The translations under genes and the position numbers were made by a program. A DNA stretch of 55,976 bases from Verrucomicrobiota bacterium. Lineage in GTDB: Bacteria; Verrucomicrobiota; Verrucomicrobiia; Limisphaerales; UBA1319. The DNA is taken from positions 1 to 55,976 of the forward strand of contig JAKLHY010000051.1 in NCBI GenBank assembly GCA_022709905.1. The letters run 5' to 3'. The notes below the pieces were generated by a model that saw nothing but the letters and a program-made list of their open reading frames with translations, made no database searches and was not told the origin of the DNA. This document shows, one piece after another, positions 16,290 to 24,289 of the stretch. Each line of letters starts with the position of its first letter. Positions within the stretch are counted from its first letter, which is position 1.

Positions 16290-17840
16290 ATGTTTGATTC
16301 CGTTGACTATGTAGTGATTGGAGCCGGTACAGCCGGCTGCGTCTTGGCCAACCGATTGAGCGTAGATCCACACATCCGCGTCGCGCTGCTGGAGTTCGGT
16401 GGCATGGACACCAATCCGGCCATCTACGACAGAGCCATCGAAGCCATGTACAGCCTCTGGGACCCCCAGGCTGAGGAGAACTGGGGCTACACGACCGTGC
16501 CGCAGCCAGGACTCAACGGCCGTGCCATTGACATTGCCCAAGGTAAAGTCCTCGGAGGCGGCAGCGCTATCAACGCAATGATGCACATTCGTGGGCACCG
16601 CCGCGATTTCGACTACTGGGCCGAGCTCGGCAACCAGGGATGGAGCTATGAAGAGGTCCTCCCCTATTTCAAGAAATCGGAGACCTACCACGGACCCATG
16701 TCGCCGTACCATGGGGACAACGGGCCGCTCTCGGTCATCGACTGCCGAGACCCCCAGCCGGTGTTGCACGCACTCGTCGAGGCTCACGCGGAATTGGGCG
16801 CCAAGGAGAAGTACACCGATTTCAACGGACCCACGCAGGAAGGGGGCGCAGGCTTCTATCAGACTACCCGGACCCTCGAGGGCGTCCGCGTTACCGCGGC
16901 GTCCGCCTTCCTCAAGCCGGTCTTAGGGCGCAAGAATCTGCGGTTGCTGACGCAGGTGCGGGCAACGCGCCTGCTGATCGAGAAGGGGCGCGCGGTAGGG
17001 TTCGAGTATAACGGCCCTGACGGTCGGCAGACGATTCGGGCGGAGCGCGAAGTGCTCGTGTGCTGCGGCTCGTTCGCGACGCCAAAGCTGCTGATGCTGT
17101 CGGGCCTTGGACCGTCCGAACAGTTGGCAGCGCATGACATTCCTGTGGTGCAAGATCTGTCGGGTGTGGGCGCTAACTTGCATGATCACCTGCTCCTCAG
17201 CAGCGCCTTCGAGAGTCTGAGTGATCTGACTCCGCCCGAGCTGGCGGCCGAAGCCGGGCTTTTGATGTGGACCCCAGCCGGGAACCGTCAGGAGTCGCCC
17301 AACCTGCAGTACTTCTTCGGGCCCGCCCTTCAGCCTTCCCTCCAGGTGTTCGCACCGGAGGTGGCCCCCAACCGGGGTTTCACTTTTACGCCCGTTCTCA
17401 ACCAGCCGGTAAGCCGGGGGACGGTGACACTGGCATCCCGCGATCCAGCGGCCCTCGCTCGCGTCGATCCGCAGTACCTGGCCCGTGACGAGGATGTCGC
17501 GGTGCTGGAATTTGCGCTTCGGTACACGCGAGAGCTTGCCCACACCCACGCATTCGACAAGCTGCGCGGACGGGAGATCGCTCCCGGAGCAGCGGTCACC
17601 AGCTCCAAGGAGCTCCGCGAGTACGCTCGTAAGTATTGCTCAACCGTGTGGCACCCGGTGGGCACCTGCAAAATGGGAAGGGACCCGGAGGCCGTGGTCG
17701 ATGACCAGCTGAGGGTCCGCGGAGTGGAAGGACTTCGCGTCGTCGATGCTTCGGTCATGCCCAAAATTCCCAACGCCAATATCAACGCTGCCGTCATGAT
17801 GATCGCCGAAAAGGCTGCGGATCTGATCCGCGGCGGCTAG
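16290..17840 (+). CDS. GMC-family FAD-dependent oxidoreductase
   Basis: 516 residues from ATG 16290, chosen because AAGGAGG lies seven to eight bases upstream; the longer reading from 16251 overlaps the previous gene. Glucose-methanol-choline family: dinucleotide fold VVIGAGTAGCVLANRL at the N terminus, GMC signature 1 region GKVLGGGSAINAMMHIRG, signature 2 region CCGSFATPKLLMLSG, the catalytic His in WHPVGTCKMG and the C-terminal NANINAAVMMIAEKAADLI. These enzymes oxidise primary alcohols or sugars with FAD, in the cytoplasm when no signal is present, as here. Context suggests it oxidises a product or substrate of the NTF2/aldolase proteins, an inference only. Confidence 0.92.
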   Translation: MFDSVDYVVIGAGTAGCVLANRLSVDPHIRVALLEFGGMDTNPAIYDRAIEAMYSLWDPQAEENWGYTTVPQPGLNGRAIDIAQGKVLGGGSAINAMMHIRGHRRDFDYWAELGNQGWSYEEVLPYFKKSETYHGPMSPYHGDNGPLSVIDCRDPQPVLHALVEAHAELGAKEKYTDFNGPTQEGGAGFYQTTRTLEGVRVTAASAFLKPVLGRKNLRLLTQVRATRLLIEKGRAVGFEYNGPDGRQTIRAEREVLVCCGSFATPKLLMLSGLGPSEQLAAHDIPVVQDLSGVGANLHDHLLLSSAFESLSDLTPPELAAEAGLLMWTPAGNRQESPNLQYFFGPALQPSLQVFAPEVAPNRGFTFTPVLNQPVSRGTVTLASRDPAALARVDPQYLARDEDVAVLEFALRYTRELAHTHAFDKLRGREIAPGAAVTSSKELREYARKYCSTVWHPVGTCKMGRDPEAVVDDQLRVRGVEGLRVVDASVMPKIPNANINAAVMMIAEKAADLIRGG

Positions 17841-17996
17841 GTGCCGACCGTGATTCCAAGGCCAGATGATTGCGGACGGGCTGGAGCCAGAGACCCGGGA
17901 TGAGATGCTCCACTGTGGTTGGCTGGGTACATTGATTGCGACCCAAACTGGCCGGTAGGTCATCGTCTGCTCTAAGTAAAGAAGGGGATCAGAGTT

Positions 17997-18944
17997 ATGA
18001 AAATGGTCAAATTGGGATCAGAAGGCCTTCGTGTGCCTGCAATCGGTTTGGGCTGCATGGGAATGTCGGATTTTTACGGCTCCTCTTCAGAAGCGCAAAA
18101 CCTTTCCGTTCTCCATCGCGCAGCAGACATTGGGTGTACGTTCTGGGATACATCAGACATGTATGGTCCGTTTACGAATGAAATCTTGTTGTCAAAGGCA
18201 CTCAAGGGGCGTCGCGACCAAATCACCTTGGCAACAAAATTTGGCGTTTCTCGCGGCGAAGACGGTAGCTGGCAAGGTATTAAAGGAAGTGCGGATTATG
18301 TAAAGGCTTCTTGCGATGCCTCACTCAAGCGCCTCGGAACAGATTACATTGATCTCTACTACCAACATCGTGTAGACCCCGAAACACCGATCGAGGAAAC
18401 GGTCGGTGCTATGGCTGAGCTCGTGAAGGCGGGGAAAGTACGCTACATCGGCCTGTCTGAGGCAGACCCGGAAACCATCGCCCATGCCCACGAGGTTCAT
18501 CCCGTCAGTGCACTCCAGACCGAGTATTCCTTGTGGTCGCGGGACGTAGAGGCCGACATTCTGCCAACAATTCGACGACTTGACATCGGATTTGTGGCTT
18601 ACAGTCCACTTGGCCGAGGATTCTTATCCGGGGCAATCCGGTCACGAAGCGATTTAGAGTCCGGAGACTGGAGGTTGGAGAATCCGCGATTTACTGAGGA
18701 AGCAATCGCTAGGAACAGCCGGTTGGCCGATTTTGTCGCTGAAGTTGCGGAAGAGATTAAAGTCACACCAGCTCAAGTCGCATTGGCATGGGTTCTGTCG
18801 CGCGATGTCACCGCGATACCAGGGACGCGGAGAATTGAACGCCTGGAGGAAAACTGGGCGTCACAAGATATAACTCTACGAACGGAACATTTGGACCCTC
18901 TTGAGTCCCTTATCAATCAGGGTGTAGTGGGCGATCGGTACTAA
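17997..18944 (+). CDS. Aldo/keto reductase
   Basis: 315 residues, typical AKR length. NADPH-dependent carbonyl reductase fold of the YajO/Tas type. The catalytic tetrad is visible: Asp and Tyr in DTSDMYGPF, Lys in LATKFGV, His in YYQHRVDP. The cofactor-binding tail IPGTRRIERLEENW is present. The start has GGGGATCAGAG upstream. It is separated from the GMC gene by 156 bp in which I see no gene. Base composition here is slightly lower in GC than in the GMC gene. Substrate unknown. Confidence 0.93.
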   Translation: MKMVKLGSEGLRVPAIGLGCMGMSDFYGSSSEAQNLSVLHRAADIGCTFWDTSDMYGPFTNEILLSKALKGRRDQITLATKFGVSRGEDGSWQGIKGSADYVKASCDASLKRLGTDYIDLYYQHRVDPETPIEETVGAMAELVKAGKVRYIGLSEADPETIAHAHEVHPVSALQTEYSLWSRDVEADILPTIRRLDIGFVAYSPLGRGFLSGAIRSRSDLESGDWRLENPRFTEEAIARNSRLADFVAEVAEEIKVTPAQVALAWVLSRDVTAIPGTRRIERLEENWASQDITLRTEHLDPLESLINQGVVGDRY

Positions 18945-19132
18945 TCCGGTACAGAAAAATGCACCACTCCTCAAGCCGCGGAAACATCCAATTGCCACAA
19001 TGAACAAGGAATTAGCCAATGCAAACTTCAAGTGTCAGTTTGCCTGCGGTTCGCACTCATAGACGACCATAAGGTTATCGTTTGCCTTTGACGTCGAGCA
19101 GGCGACATTCTATTCAAGAAGGAGATCCAACC

Positions 19133-19552
19133 ATGCCCAACCTTAAGGATCGCATTCTGGACGTCGTCAAGGCCCCGTTCCTGGCAGGTTTTGCCACGAC
19201 CACGAAGGACGGCAAGCCGTGGGTCCGCTATGTGATGGTGGAGGCTTCGGGCGACCTGACGTTCCGATGTTCCTCGCTTGTCAACGCGCGCAAGGTCGCT
19301 CAGATCGAGAGCAACCCCGAGGTACACCTGACGTGTGGCATCAGCCTCCCGACGGACATGGGGCCGTATCTCCAGATCCAGGGACGCGCGGAGTTCAGAA
19401 CAGACTCCGAAGCCCGGCACGCCTTCTGGAGCGACAAGCTTAGCGCCGTCTTCCAGGGTCCGGACGACCCGAATTACGGCGTTGTCGTCGTCCACGCCTA
19501 CCGCATCGAGTTATGGCACGTCGGCGTAGAACCCGAATTCTGGGAGAAGTAG
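19133..19552 (+). CDS. Pyridoxamine 5'-phosphate oxidase-like (split-barrel flavin) protein
   Basis: 139 residues from ATG 19133, preceded by AAGGAGAT; the in-frame ATG at 19082 has no site. Split-barrel FMN-binding fold of the PNPOx-like/general stress protein 26 type: FLAGFATTTKDGKPWVRYV, LTFRCSSLVNARKVAQI, and DPNYGVVVVHAYRIELW near the end. Members bind FMN or F420 and reduce small molecules; single-domain stress-type proteins are common. It stands alone between short gaps in the co-directional block. Activity not assignable. Confidence 0.85.
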   Translation: MPNLKDRILDVVKAPFLAGFATTTKDGKPWVRYVMVEASGDLTFRCSSLVNARKVAQIESNPEVHLTCGISLPTDMGPYLQIQGRAEFRTDSEARHAFWSDKLSAVFQGPDDPNYGVVVVHAYRIELWHVGVEPEFWEK

Positions 19553-19642
19553 TTTTCTTTGCGAGAAGCAGGTTTATGTACCTGTATATCTTGACACCAG
19601 TTTGTGTTCTTCCACGCATCCAACCTAAGGGGGGTATGTTTT

Positions 19643-20404
19643 ATGGCATCCAAAGTAGGGACCAACGACATGAAGAACGATTGGATGACGGACACCATAA
19701 CCCAGGTGTCCATCCTCGACGCCTTGCTTGCGAGCCGGTTTGACGGATGCCTGCCGTGCGGGGAACTGTTGAAGTACGGCGACCACGGTATTGGCACCTT
19801 CGACCGGATGGATGGGGAAATGATTGTTGTGGACGGCTGCATGTACCAGGTCAAGGCCGATGGCAAGGTCTATACGCCTGACCCTGACAACCGCACACCG
19901 TTTGCCACGATCTGTCGTTTCCGTCCAAAGCAAACGTGGGCGCTCAGTGAGCCAAGCGATATGGATGCCATGGAGAAAATGGTCGACGAAAAAGCGTCGA
20001 ACCGAAACGTGTTTTGCGCCATTCGCGCAGAAGGCTTTTTTTCTTACATGAAGACGCACGCTTTGCCGGTACAAAGCAAGCCGTATCCGCCGACGGCGGA
20101 AGTGGTGAGAGCCTGCCCGCAATTTGAAATGAAGGATGTGTCTGGGACGATTGTCGGATTTCGGTGTCCGCCATACGTCAGAGGTATTAACGATGTGGGA
20201 TACCATGTGCATTTCCTGTCGGACGACAAGACGCGGGGCGGCCATATACGGGAGTTTGTTATGAACCGGGGCTCCTTCGCTATCGCCATTTGCAGCAACC
20301 ACCATGTGATCCTGCCTGAAGACGGTGCCGTACTGGCCGGTATCGACCTGAGCAGAGACTTGGTCACGGAATTCCACGAGGCACTCGAGGCACGCTCCGA
20401 ATAG
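19643..20404 (+). CDS. budA: Alpha-acetolactate decarboxylase
   Basis: 253 residues from ATG 19643 (GGGGGG upstream; ATG at 19670 is a possible shorter start). Converts (S)-2-acetolactate to acetoin and CO2. The family pattern is clear: QVSILDALLASRFDGCL, GELLKYGDHGIGTFDRMDGE, then the metal site GYHVHFLSDDKTRGGH with three His ligands, and DLVTEFHEALE at the C terminus. No secretion signal, so cytoplasmic. Two genes downstream is a large ThDP-dependent enzyme that could supply acetolactate, and an MBL hydrolase lies between. This suggests an acetoin/overflow or pH-control module. Confidence 0.93.
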   Translation: MASKVGTNDMKNDWMTDTITQVSILDALLASRFDGCLPCGELLKYGDHGIGTFDRMDGEMIVVDGCMYQVKADGKVYTPDPDNRTPFATICRFRPKQTWALSEPSDMDAMEKMVDEKASNRNVFCAIRAEGFFSYMKTHALPVQSKPYPPTAEVVRACPQFEMKDVSGTIVGFRCPPYVRGINDVGYHVHFLSDDKTRGGHIREFVMNRGSFAIAICSNHHVILPEDGAVLAGIDLSRDLVTEFHEALEARSE

Positions 20405-20605
20405 ATGATCATTCGTACCTAAGAGACAGCCCGAGTTAACGACTTCGGGTCTGTGATCGTACGGAATTTGGCCAATTTTGATGTTCTTACGTGAATACGG
20501 ACGGTATTGCAACCCAGAAGCTACCTCAGATTTCGCATAGGAGCACGTCGCGAGGCCAAATCGGACAGAGTCCTAGTAACTTCATCAGAGAGCGGAGAAG
20601 GAGCC

Positions 20606-22135
20606 ATGCCATTCTCACTGGGGGTGTCCGCCCAGGACGACGATATCGACGGCGCAATCGCCGAAGTCCTGGGCTCGCTGGACGCCCAGTCGTTTAGCTT
20701 TCGGATAAACGCGCAGGGAACCCGATGGGAGCCCCTTCAGGCTCTGCGGCCTGAAGGTCCCCCGCTTCGCCCCTCAGACTTTGACATCGTGGCCGTCCAC
20801 GACCCGGCCCTCGACCGCATGCGTCTATCTTGGCAGCGGAGCATCATAGAGCCGCTGACCGACAACGTCGTGTACGACGAAATTGTGGTTGGAAACGAAG
20901 GCTATATCACCGGCGCTGACGTAGCCCTCCATCCGCAGCCGGCTCGAGCCATGAAATCCGATCGCTTGGCCGCTGTTCGTCGCCAGCAATACTTGCTCAA
21001 TCCCCAACTGCTCGTGGGCGATGCTCTCCGGCGGCAGCACGACACCGGGCAGCAAGTCATTCGATATGTCGGCCGCCAAGAGCTCGACGGCGCACCTCAT
21101 CGGGTCATTGAAATCATCGCATTACCCCGACCGATCCGCCTCTACGTGGCTCTCGACTCCAATCGAGTATCCCGCCTCGTCACTCAGGAAAACGATTTTC
21201 CCTGTGGCGATGTCGAAATCGTCGTGGCGTTCTCGGATTGGCGCCGCCACAGCGGACTTGCCTTCCCATACCAGGTTGAGCTGAGCTGGGAGGGAGAAGT
21301 CATACACCGCGAGACTCGCCAGCGAGTCGAGCTAAATCCGCAGCTCGACCCAGACACCTTTGTCCTGCCTGAGACTCATCCGTTCGATCCCGCGGTGGCC
21401 AAGCGCGGCTTGATCAACGAGCAGTGGATTCACCGCGCCACAGCCATGGGGGCGCCGATTTCTCTCGATGCCGGCGAGCTGGTCCTCGTGCGCATTTCTC
21501 CGGATGTCGTGTCAATTGGCGGGGGTATCCACCATTCATTGGCCATCGCCCTCGACTCGGGGGTGGTCGTGGTCGATCCTCCACAAAATGAAGACCGCTC
21601 GCGGGCGGTCATCGAGGCCGTCACCTCAAGGTGGCCGGACAAGCCGATCACGCACTTAATCCTAAGCCACCACCACCACGACCACAGCGGCGGAATTCGG
21701 GCCTACGCCGCCATCGGCGCCGAGCTCATCGTGGCGGAGGGCGATCGCAATTTCGTAACTCAGTGCCTCGCCCGGCCGCATACGATTAACCCCGACACGC
21801 TGGTCGCGGCGGGGACTCGACCGACGATACGAACCGTCGGCGACAATAGCCTCAGCTTGGGCGGTGGCGCGATTGAAATCCACCGGATTTCATCGCCCCA
21901 CTCGGCGGAAAATCTGCTCGTGTATGTCGCAAGCGTAAAACTGCTGTTCAACGCGGATCTATTCAACCCAGGTCTCGTTCCGCCCGGGGTCGTCCCTCCT
22001 CCCCATTGGTTGACCTATTCCCGAGATTTTCGGCGCAAGGTCGAGGCGCTCAACCTGGATATTGAACTTTTGGTCGGTGCCCACGGCGCCTTGGAAGGCC
22101 GACCGTATCAAAGTCTTATCAGCTTCACGGCATAG
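20606..22135 (+). CDS. MBL-fold metallo-hydrolase with N-terminal extension
   Basis: 509 residues from ATG 20606, chosen because AGAAGGAG lies just upstream; the longer reading from 20507 has no site. The C-terminal half (about 270-505) is a metallo-beta-lactamase domain with the metal motif LILSHHHHDHSGG and later SSPHSAENLLVY and NADLFNPG. The first ~260 residues are beta-rich (RPIRLYVALDSNRVSRLVTQ; VVAFSDWRRHSGLAFPY) and resemble the beta-sandwich or outer-membrane-lipoprotein-like domains attached to some MBL hydrolases. No signal peptide. Lies between budA and the ThDP enzyme; specificity unknown. Confidence 0.82.
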   Translation: MPFSLGVSAQDDDIDGAIAEVLGSLDAQSFSFRINAQGTRWEPLQALRPEGPPLRPSDFDIVAVHDPALDRMRLSWQRSIIEPLTDNVVYDEIVVGNEGYITGADVALHPQPARAMKSDRLAAVRRQQYLLNPQLLVGDALRRQHDTGQQVIRYVGRQELDGAPHRVIEIIALPRPIRLYVALDSNRVSRLVTQENDFPCGDVEIVVAFSDWRRHSGLAFPYQVELSWEGEVIHRETRQRVELNPQLDPDTFVLPETHPFDPAVAKRGLINEQWIHRATAMGAPISLDAGELVLVRISPDVVSIGGGIHHSLAIALDSGVVVVDPPQNEDRSRAVIEAVTSRWPDKPITHLILSHHHHDHSGGIRAYAAIGAELIVAEGDRNFVTQCLARPHTINPDTLVAAGTRPTIRTVGDNSLSLGGGAIEIHRISSPHSAENLLVYVASVKLLFNADLFNPGLVPPGVVPPPHWLTYSRDFRRKVEALNLDIELLVGAHGALEGRPYQSLISFTA

Positions 22136-22154
22136 ATAGGGGGTATAAAGCACC

Positions 22155-24113
22155 ATGAGCAGCGGACTCGTTCTCAGCAAACCTACGGAATCACTCATCA
22201 CCAACACGCCGGGCCGAAACCCCGATGCGAATCCGGAAGCCCTCACCACTGGCAAGCGGGGGACTGCTGCCGAAGCCGTTATTCGAACACTCATCCAGCA
22301 CCCCTCATTCGGAGATGGCGTCGGCTTCCATTTCTTGAGTGGCAATGCCGGCAGCAACGAGGGACCGATCTGGCAGGCCATACAGGACATTACGGGATTG
22401 AAAGGCCTGGTTCACGGTACCAATGAGTTCACTGCCACATGCATGGCCTCGGGGTTCGAGGCCCTGGCCAATGCCACCGGTGAGGGAGTGAAGAGGATTC
22501 CGGTTCTGCAGTTACACGCACAGGTCGGTGTCAAGTATGGTGCTGCCGGATTCGACTTCCTGGCTCGTCAGCGCCAACCATGCCTTCTACTCGTCGGTGA
22601 TGCCGGAAAACTGGCTCGGCAGTATGGTGGGCACAACTCTGTCCCCAATTATCTGGGGTTGCTCAAGGAGCTGGGTGTCAAGAGTGTCCATTTTCCCGTC
22701 GAAGGAGAAGGCCCCAATGGGCTTTTGTCGGCACTGCAGACAGCCATGACGGCGGTGATGAGCGAGCCTTACGGCCTCGTCGCGGTGGTTCTCGACGAGG
22801 ATATTCTGAACACCATTGCGGATATCGCTCCTGTTCAGGTAGCGACACCTCCCGTAAAAGGCACGTCGAGCTCCGAAAGCCCGACAGCAGAGACGGAGGC
22901 GGCGATCGTTCAGGCAGCAGAGCTGCTGGCGAACAAGCAGCGGCCCGTCCTCGTGCTCAATCAGGAGGTTGGGCGCTCGCCTGGCGCCAGAAAAGCAGCC
23001 GAAAAGCTGGCAATCCTAACTGGGGCGTATGTCGTTGCCTGCTATGCACCGGGCACCCTTTTCGACCGCGGGCATCCATCCTGGTGCGGCAACCTGAGCT
23101 TCGGAGAAGCGGATGACGTTGAGAAGCAGATCGCCGGCTATGCCCCGGATGTGGTCGTGGTGGTCGGTGGCCCATTCCCCAACAACGTCTGGCCCAATGG
23201 GCGTCCGGGGGTACCGGAAGGAATTCCCACCATCGTCATCAGCCCGGAACAAGCCGACCAGACCAGGTGCAACATGATCGCCGATGTCTTCGTTGGGGCC
23301 AACGTCGGGATCGCACTTATTGGACTGGGCCAGCAGCTCGAGAAGCGCCGCACGCCGACGCAGCAACAGGCTGCGGACGAACGCTTGAAGCAGATTGAGG
23401 GAGAGAATCGGGCTGCCCTCCAATCTCGTATCGCAGAGTACGAAAAGCATATGGACGAAACCCCGGTCCATCCCGCCCGCATAGCAAAGGAGTTGGTGCT
23501 GGCACTGAAAACGAGGGCGGAGAACGGGAAACTGAGCCTCGATAACGTCGCAATCTTTGACGAAGCGCTGACAAGCTCAGGACCGTTCCTGGACTACGTG
23601 GAACACCTTGGCGTGCATGACCTCTTCTACTATGGCACCCCTGGGCCGACCTTAGGAGCACATGGGGCGTCTTTAGGGTTTCAGGCAGCAAACCCGAATG
23701 GGCTGGTGATCTCGCTGTTTGGCGATGGGGGAGCCGATTTCAACGAGGGAGCATTCATCGTGGCAGCAAGGGACAACATGCCCGTCAAGCATCTCATGAT
23801 CGACAACGGTGGATACGAGTTGGTCAGCTTGAACTTCGCACGCGACGCAAGGCTGCGTGGTGAGGACGAACAGGAACAATATGAGGCGGGGCGTGTTCTG
23901 CCGCTTCATACCCAACAACCAGTCCATCAAAACAGGGCATTCCAGGTGCGCGGTTTCGTGCGCCGGACCACCCAAGAGCCGGTGTTTGACTCGGCGTACA
24001 TCGAGCTACCGGAGCAAGTTGGCCCCGCGATTGCTGTAATGCTCGATTCGAACGGGCCATTCCTGTTGCAAGTGATTGCTCAAGGTGCACACTTTCAGCC
24101 CTCGAGCAGGTGA
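22155..24113 (+). CDS. Thiamine diphosphate-dependent enzyme (acetolactate synthase/decarboxylase superfamily)
   Basis: 652 residues. Three-domain POX/AHAS-like layout. The Pyr domain has the activating Glu in VHGTNEFTATCMASGFEALA. The central domain (about 250-400) reads RPVLVLNQEVGRSPGARKAA. The PP domain carries GDGGADFNEGAFIVAARDN through DNGGYE, the GDG-N ThDP/Mg motif. An approximately 50-residue insertion (about 400-450) and the VRGFVRRTTQEP tail are atypical. Family members synthesise or decarboxylate 2-oxo acids. The neighbouring budA makes an acetolactate synthase-like role attractive, but the sequence is too divergent to be sure. It begins 19 bp after the MBL stop and overlaps a broken VOC gene at its end. 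Confidence 0.8.
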   Translation: MSSGLVLSKPTESLITNTPGRNPDANPEALTTGKRGTAAEAVIRTLIQHPSFGDGVGFHFLSGNAGSNEGPIWQAIQDITGLKGLVHGTNEFTATCMASGFEALANATGEGVKRIPVLQLHAQVGVKYGAAGFDFLARQRQPCLLLVGDAGKLARQYGGHNSVPNYLGLLKELGVKSVHFPVEGEGPNGLLSALQTAMTAVMSEPYGLVAVVLDEDILNTIADIAPVQVATPPVKGTSSSESPTAETEAAIVQAAELLANKQRPVLVLNQEVGRSPGARKAAEKLAILTGAYVVACYAPGTLFDRGHPSWCGNLSFGEADDVEKQIAGYAPDVVVVVGGPFPNNVWPNGRPGVPEGIPTIVISPEQADQTRCNMIADVFVGANVGIALIGLGQQLEKRRTPTQQQAADERLKQIEGENRAALQSRIAEYEKHMDETPVHPARIAKELVLALKTRAENGKLSLDNVAIFDEALTSSGPFLDYVEHLGVHDLFYYGTPGPTLGAHGASLGFQAANPNGLVISLFGDGGADFNEGAFIVAARDNMPVKHLMIDNGGYELVSLNFARDARLRGEDEQEQYEAGRVLPLHTQQPVHQNRAFQVRGFVRRTTQEPVFDSAYIELPEQVGPAIAVMLDSNGPFLLQVIAQGAHFQPSSR

Positions 24114-24228
24114 CGACTTTATCGCAGGCTGGCGCTCAGCTTGGCTCAGGGATCCCGATGGGAATCTGGTGCAGATTACCCGGGGGTACGTCGATCAGGA
24201 GGATCCGCCGCCCTTAGCACCCGCCTGA
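24112..24228 (+). pseudogene. C-terminal remnant of a glyoxalase/VOC-family protein
   Basis: In the gap after the ThDP gene the frame starting at 24112 reads DDFIAGWRSAWLRDPDGN and then LVQITRGYVDQEDPPPLAPA before a stop at 24226. The WLRDPDGNLVQI pattern is the classic last beta-alpha element of vicinal oxygen chelate proteins. No start codon or N-terminal half is present, so it is a gene remnant left by a deletion or recombination at the 3' end of the ThDP gene. Confidence 0.6.
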
Positions 24229-24289
24229 CCTCGACGGCTGATTCGGATGGTTTTGGTGGGGCATTTGTCAAAAAAAGGAGGCATCGGTC

